DNA of 5,178 nt from Thermoplasmata archaeon (GTDB lineage Archaea > Thermoplasmatota > Thermoplasmata > Thermoplasmatales > Thermoplasmataceae): positions 7,714 to 12,891 of the forward strand of contig JAKAAU010000014.1 in assembly GCA_021802165.1 (NCBI GenBank). The letters run 5' to 3'. The notes under the pieces are model-generated. The model ran no database searches and was not told where the DNA came from. It saw nothing but the letters and a program-made list of their open reading frames with translations. The position numbers were made by a program, and so were the translations under genes. Shown in pieces: positions 4,568 through 5,178 of this stretch (within the stretch, counting starts at the first letter, position 1; each line of letters begins with the position of its first letter).

Positions 4568-5178
4568 ATGACGTTTTCCGTTTTAAAATGCCCTAATTGC
4601 GGCGAAGAATATAATATTAATAGGAATAAGTATACATGCGACAAATGCGGAAACATACTGGATGTCTTCCATTATGATATGAAGTATGAGACGACAAAAT
4701 TCAAAGGTGTCTGGAAATATAAAAATATGGTTCATCCCACAATTTCTGAAGATAAAATTATAACTAGAGGCGAGGGCGATACAAATCTATACAGAAGTGA
4801 AAGAATTTCAAAATATGCTGGAATAAATAATATAGTCATGAAGCATGAGGGGGAAAATCCTACAGGTTCTTTCAAGGACAGGGGTATGACTGTTGCTGTC
4901 TCTGAAGCCATTAGATTAAAATTCAATAAAACACTCTGTGCATCTACTGGGAACACATCCGCAGCAGCTGCAAGCTACAGTGCCCTTGCTGGAATAGAAA
5001 GCTATGTAATGATACCTGGAAAAAATGTATCTACAAACAAACTGTTTCAGGCTGTATCTTACGGTGCAAATATAGTTGATATAGAAGGAGACTTTGACAA
5101 TGCCATGGCAGACGTGAAGAAAACTATTGATAAGGCCAATGATTTCTATGTACTCAACTCGCTTAAGCCATGGAGGAT
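4568..5178 (+). CDS. thrC: Threonine synthase, N-terminal half (continues past the window)
   Basis: A PLP-dependent cytoplasmic enzyme that converts O-phospho-L-homoserine and water to L-threonine and phosphate, the last step of threonine synthesis. Translating from the ATG at 4568 gives 203 codons with no stop before the window ends, about half of a typical archaeal protein of near 400 residues. The N-terminus holds a zinc-ribbon-like cysteine set, C8-P-N-C11 and C24-D-K-C27, seen in many archaeal and bacterial threonine synthases. The PLP lysine is K103 in GENPTGSFKDRG (95-106). The cofactor-phosphate region follows with CASTGNTSAAAA (124-135), and VLNSLKPWR at 195-203 matches the Asn-Ser-x-x-Pro-Trp-Arg segment of this family. 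A related PLP enzyme such as cysteate synthase is less likely given the order of motifs but cannot be excluded without the C-terminal half. No Shine-Dalgarno site is seen; the TATA box 24 bp upstream fixes the start. It is divergent from the EamA gene. Confidence 0.93.
   Translation, partial: MTFSVLKCPNCGEEYNINRNKYTCDKCGNILDVFHYDMKYETTKFKGVWKYKNMVHPTISEDKIITRGEGDTNLYRSERISKYAGINNIVMKHEGENPTGSFKDRGMTVAVSEAIRLKFNKTLCASTGNTSAAAASYSALAGIESYVMIPGKNVSTNKLFQAVSYGANIVDIEGDFDNAMADVKKTIDKANDFYVLNSLKPWR

Noticed and set aside
4732..4956. Minus-strand 74-codon frame opposite thrC
   Set aside because: The plus strand here encodes the PLP-binding region of threonine synthase with intact motifs, so the antisense frame is a shadow.

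Overview
This 5.2 kb window looks like chromosomal DNA from an acidophilic archaeon of the Thermoplasmatales type (Ferroplasma, Cuniculiplasma, Picrophilus or Thermoplasma relatives). That placement is inferred from several things: moderately AT-rich sequence, heavy use of ATA and AGA/AGG codons, a tRNA gene without an encoded CCA end, archaeal TATA boxes about 20-26 bp before each start codon, and no convincing Shine-Dalgarno sites. The genus cannot be fixed from the sequence alone.

Layout from left to right. A 14-helix drug/solute exporter of the MFS DHA2 (EmrB/QacA-like) family lies at 62-1423 (+). A tRNA-Arg(UCG) gene follows at 1474-1547 (+). A second, very AT-rich 12-helix MFS protein occupies 1617-2792 (+). 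A DJ-1/PfpI-family protein lies at 2909-3469 (+). An EamA/DMT-family 10-helix transporter runs convergently on the other strand at 3506-4390 (-). A 177-bp divergent intergenic region (4391-4567) separates it from the first 203 codons of threonine synthase (thrC, 4568 to beyond the window end, +).

Each of the five protein genes seems to have its own promoter, so the window reads as a set of single-gene units and not an operon. Three of the five proteins are integral membrane transporters of unknown substrate. DJ-1/PfpI proteins are linked to protein or carbonyl-damage control, and thrC makes threonine from O-phosphohomoserine. The only neighbour relation suggesting joint function is the divergent pair EamA transporter/thrC, because one DMT-family member elsewhere (RhtA) exports threonine and homoserine. 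That link is speculative here.

There is no mobile element, CRISPR array or defence cassette in view, and I do not see an undescribed multi-gene system. The points most worth a second look are the structured divergent intergenic region before thrC, the sharply AT-rich MFS gene directly behind a tRNA gene, and the non-canonical stem pairs of that tRNA. No stretch over 300 bases lacks a gene. The gaps at 1-61, 1424-1473, 1548-1616, 2793-2908 and 3470-3505 hold only promoter or terminator-like signals.
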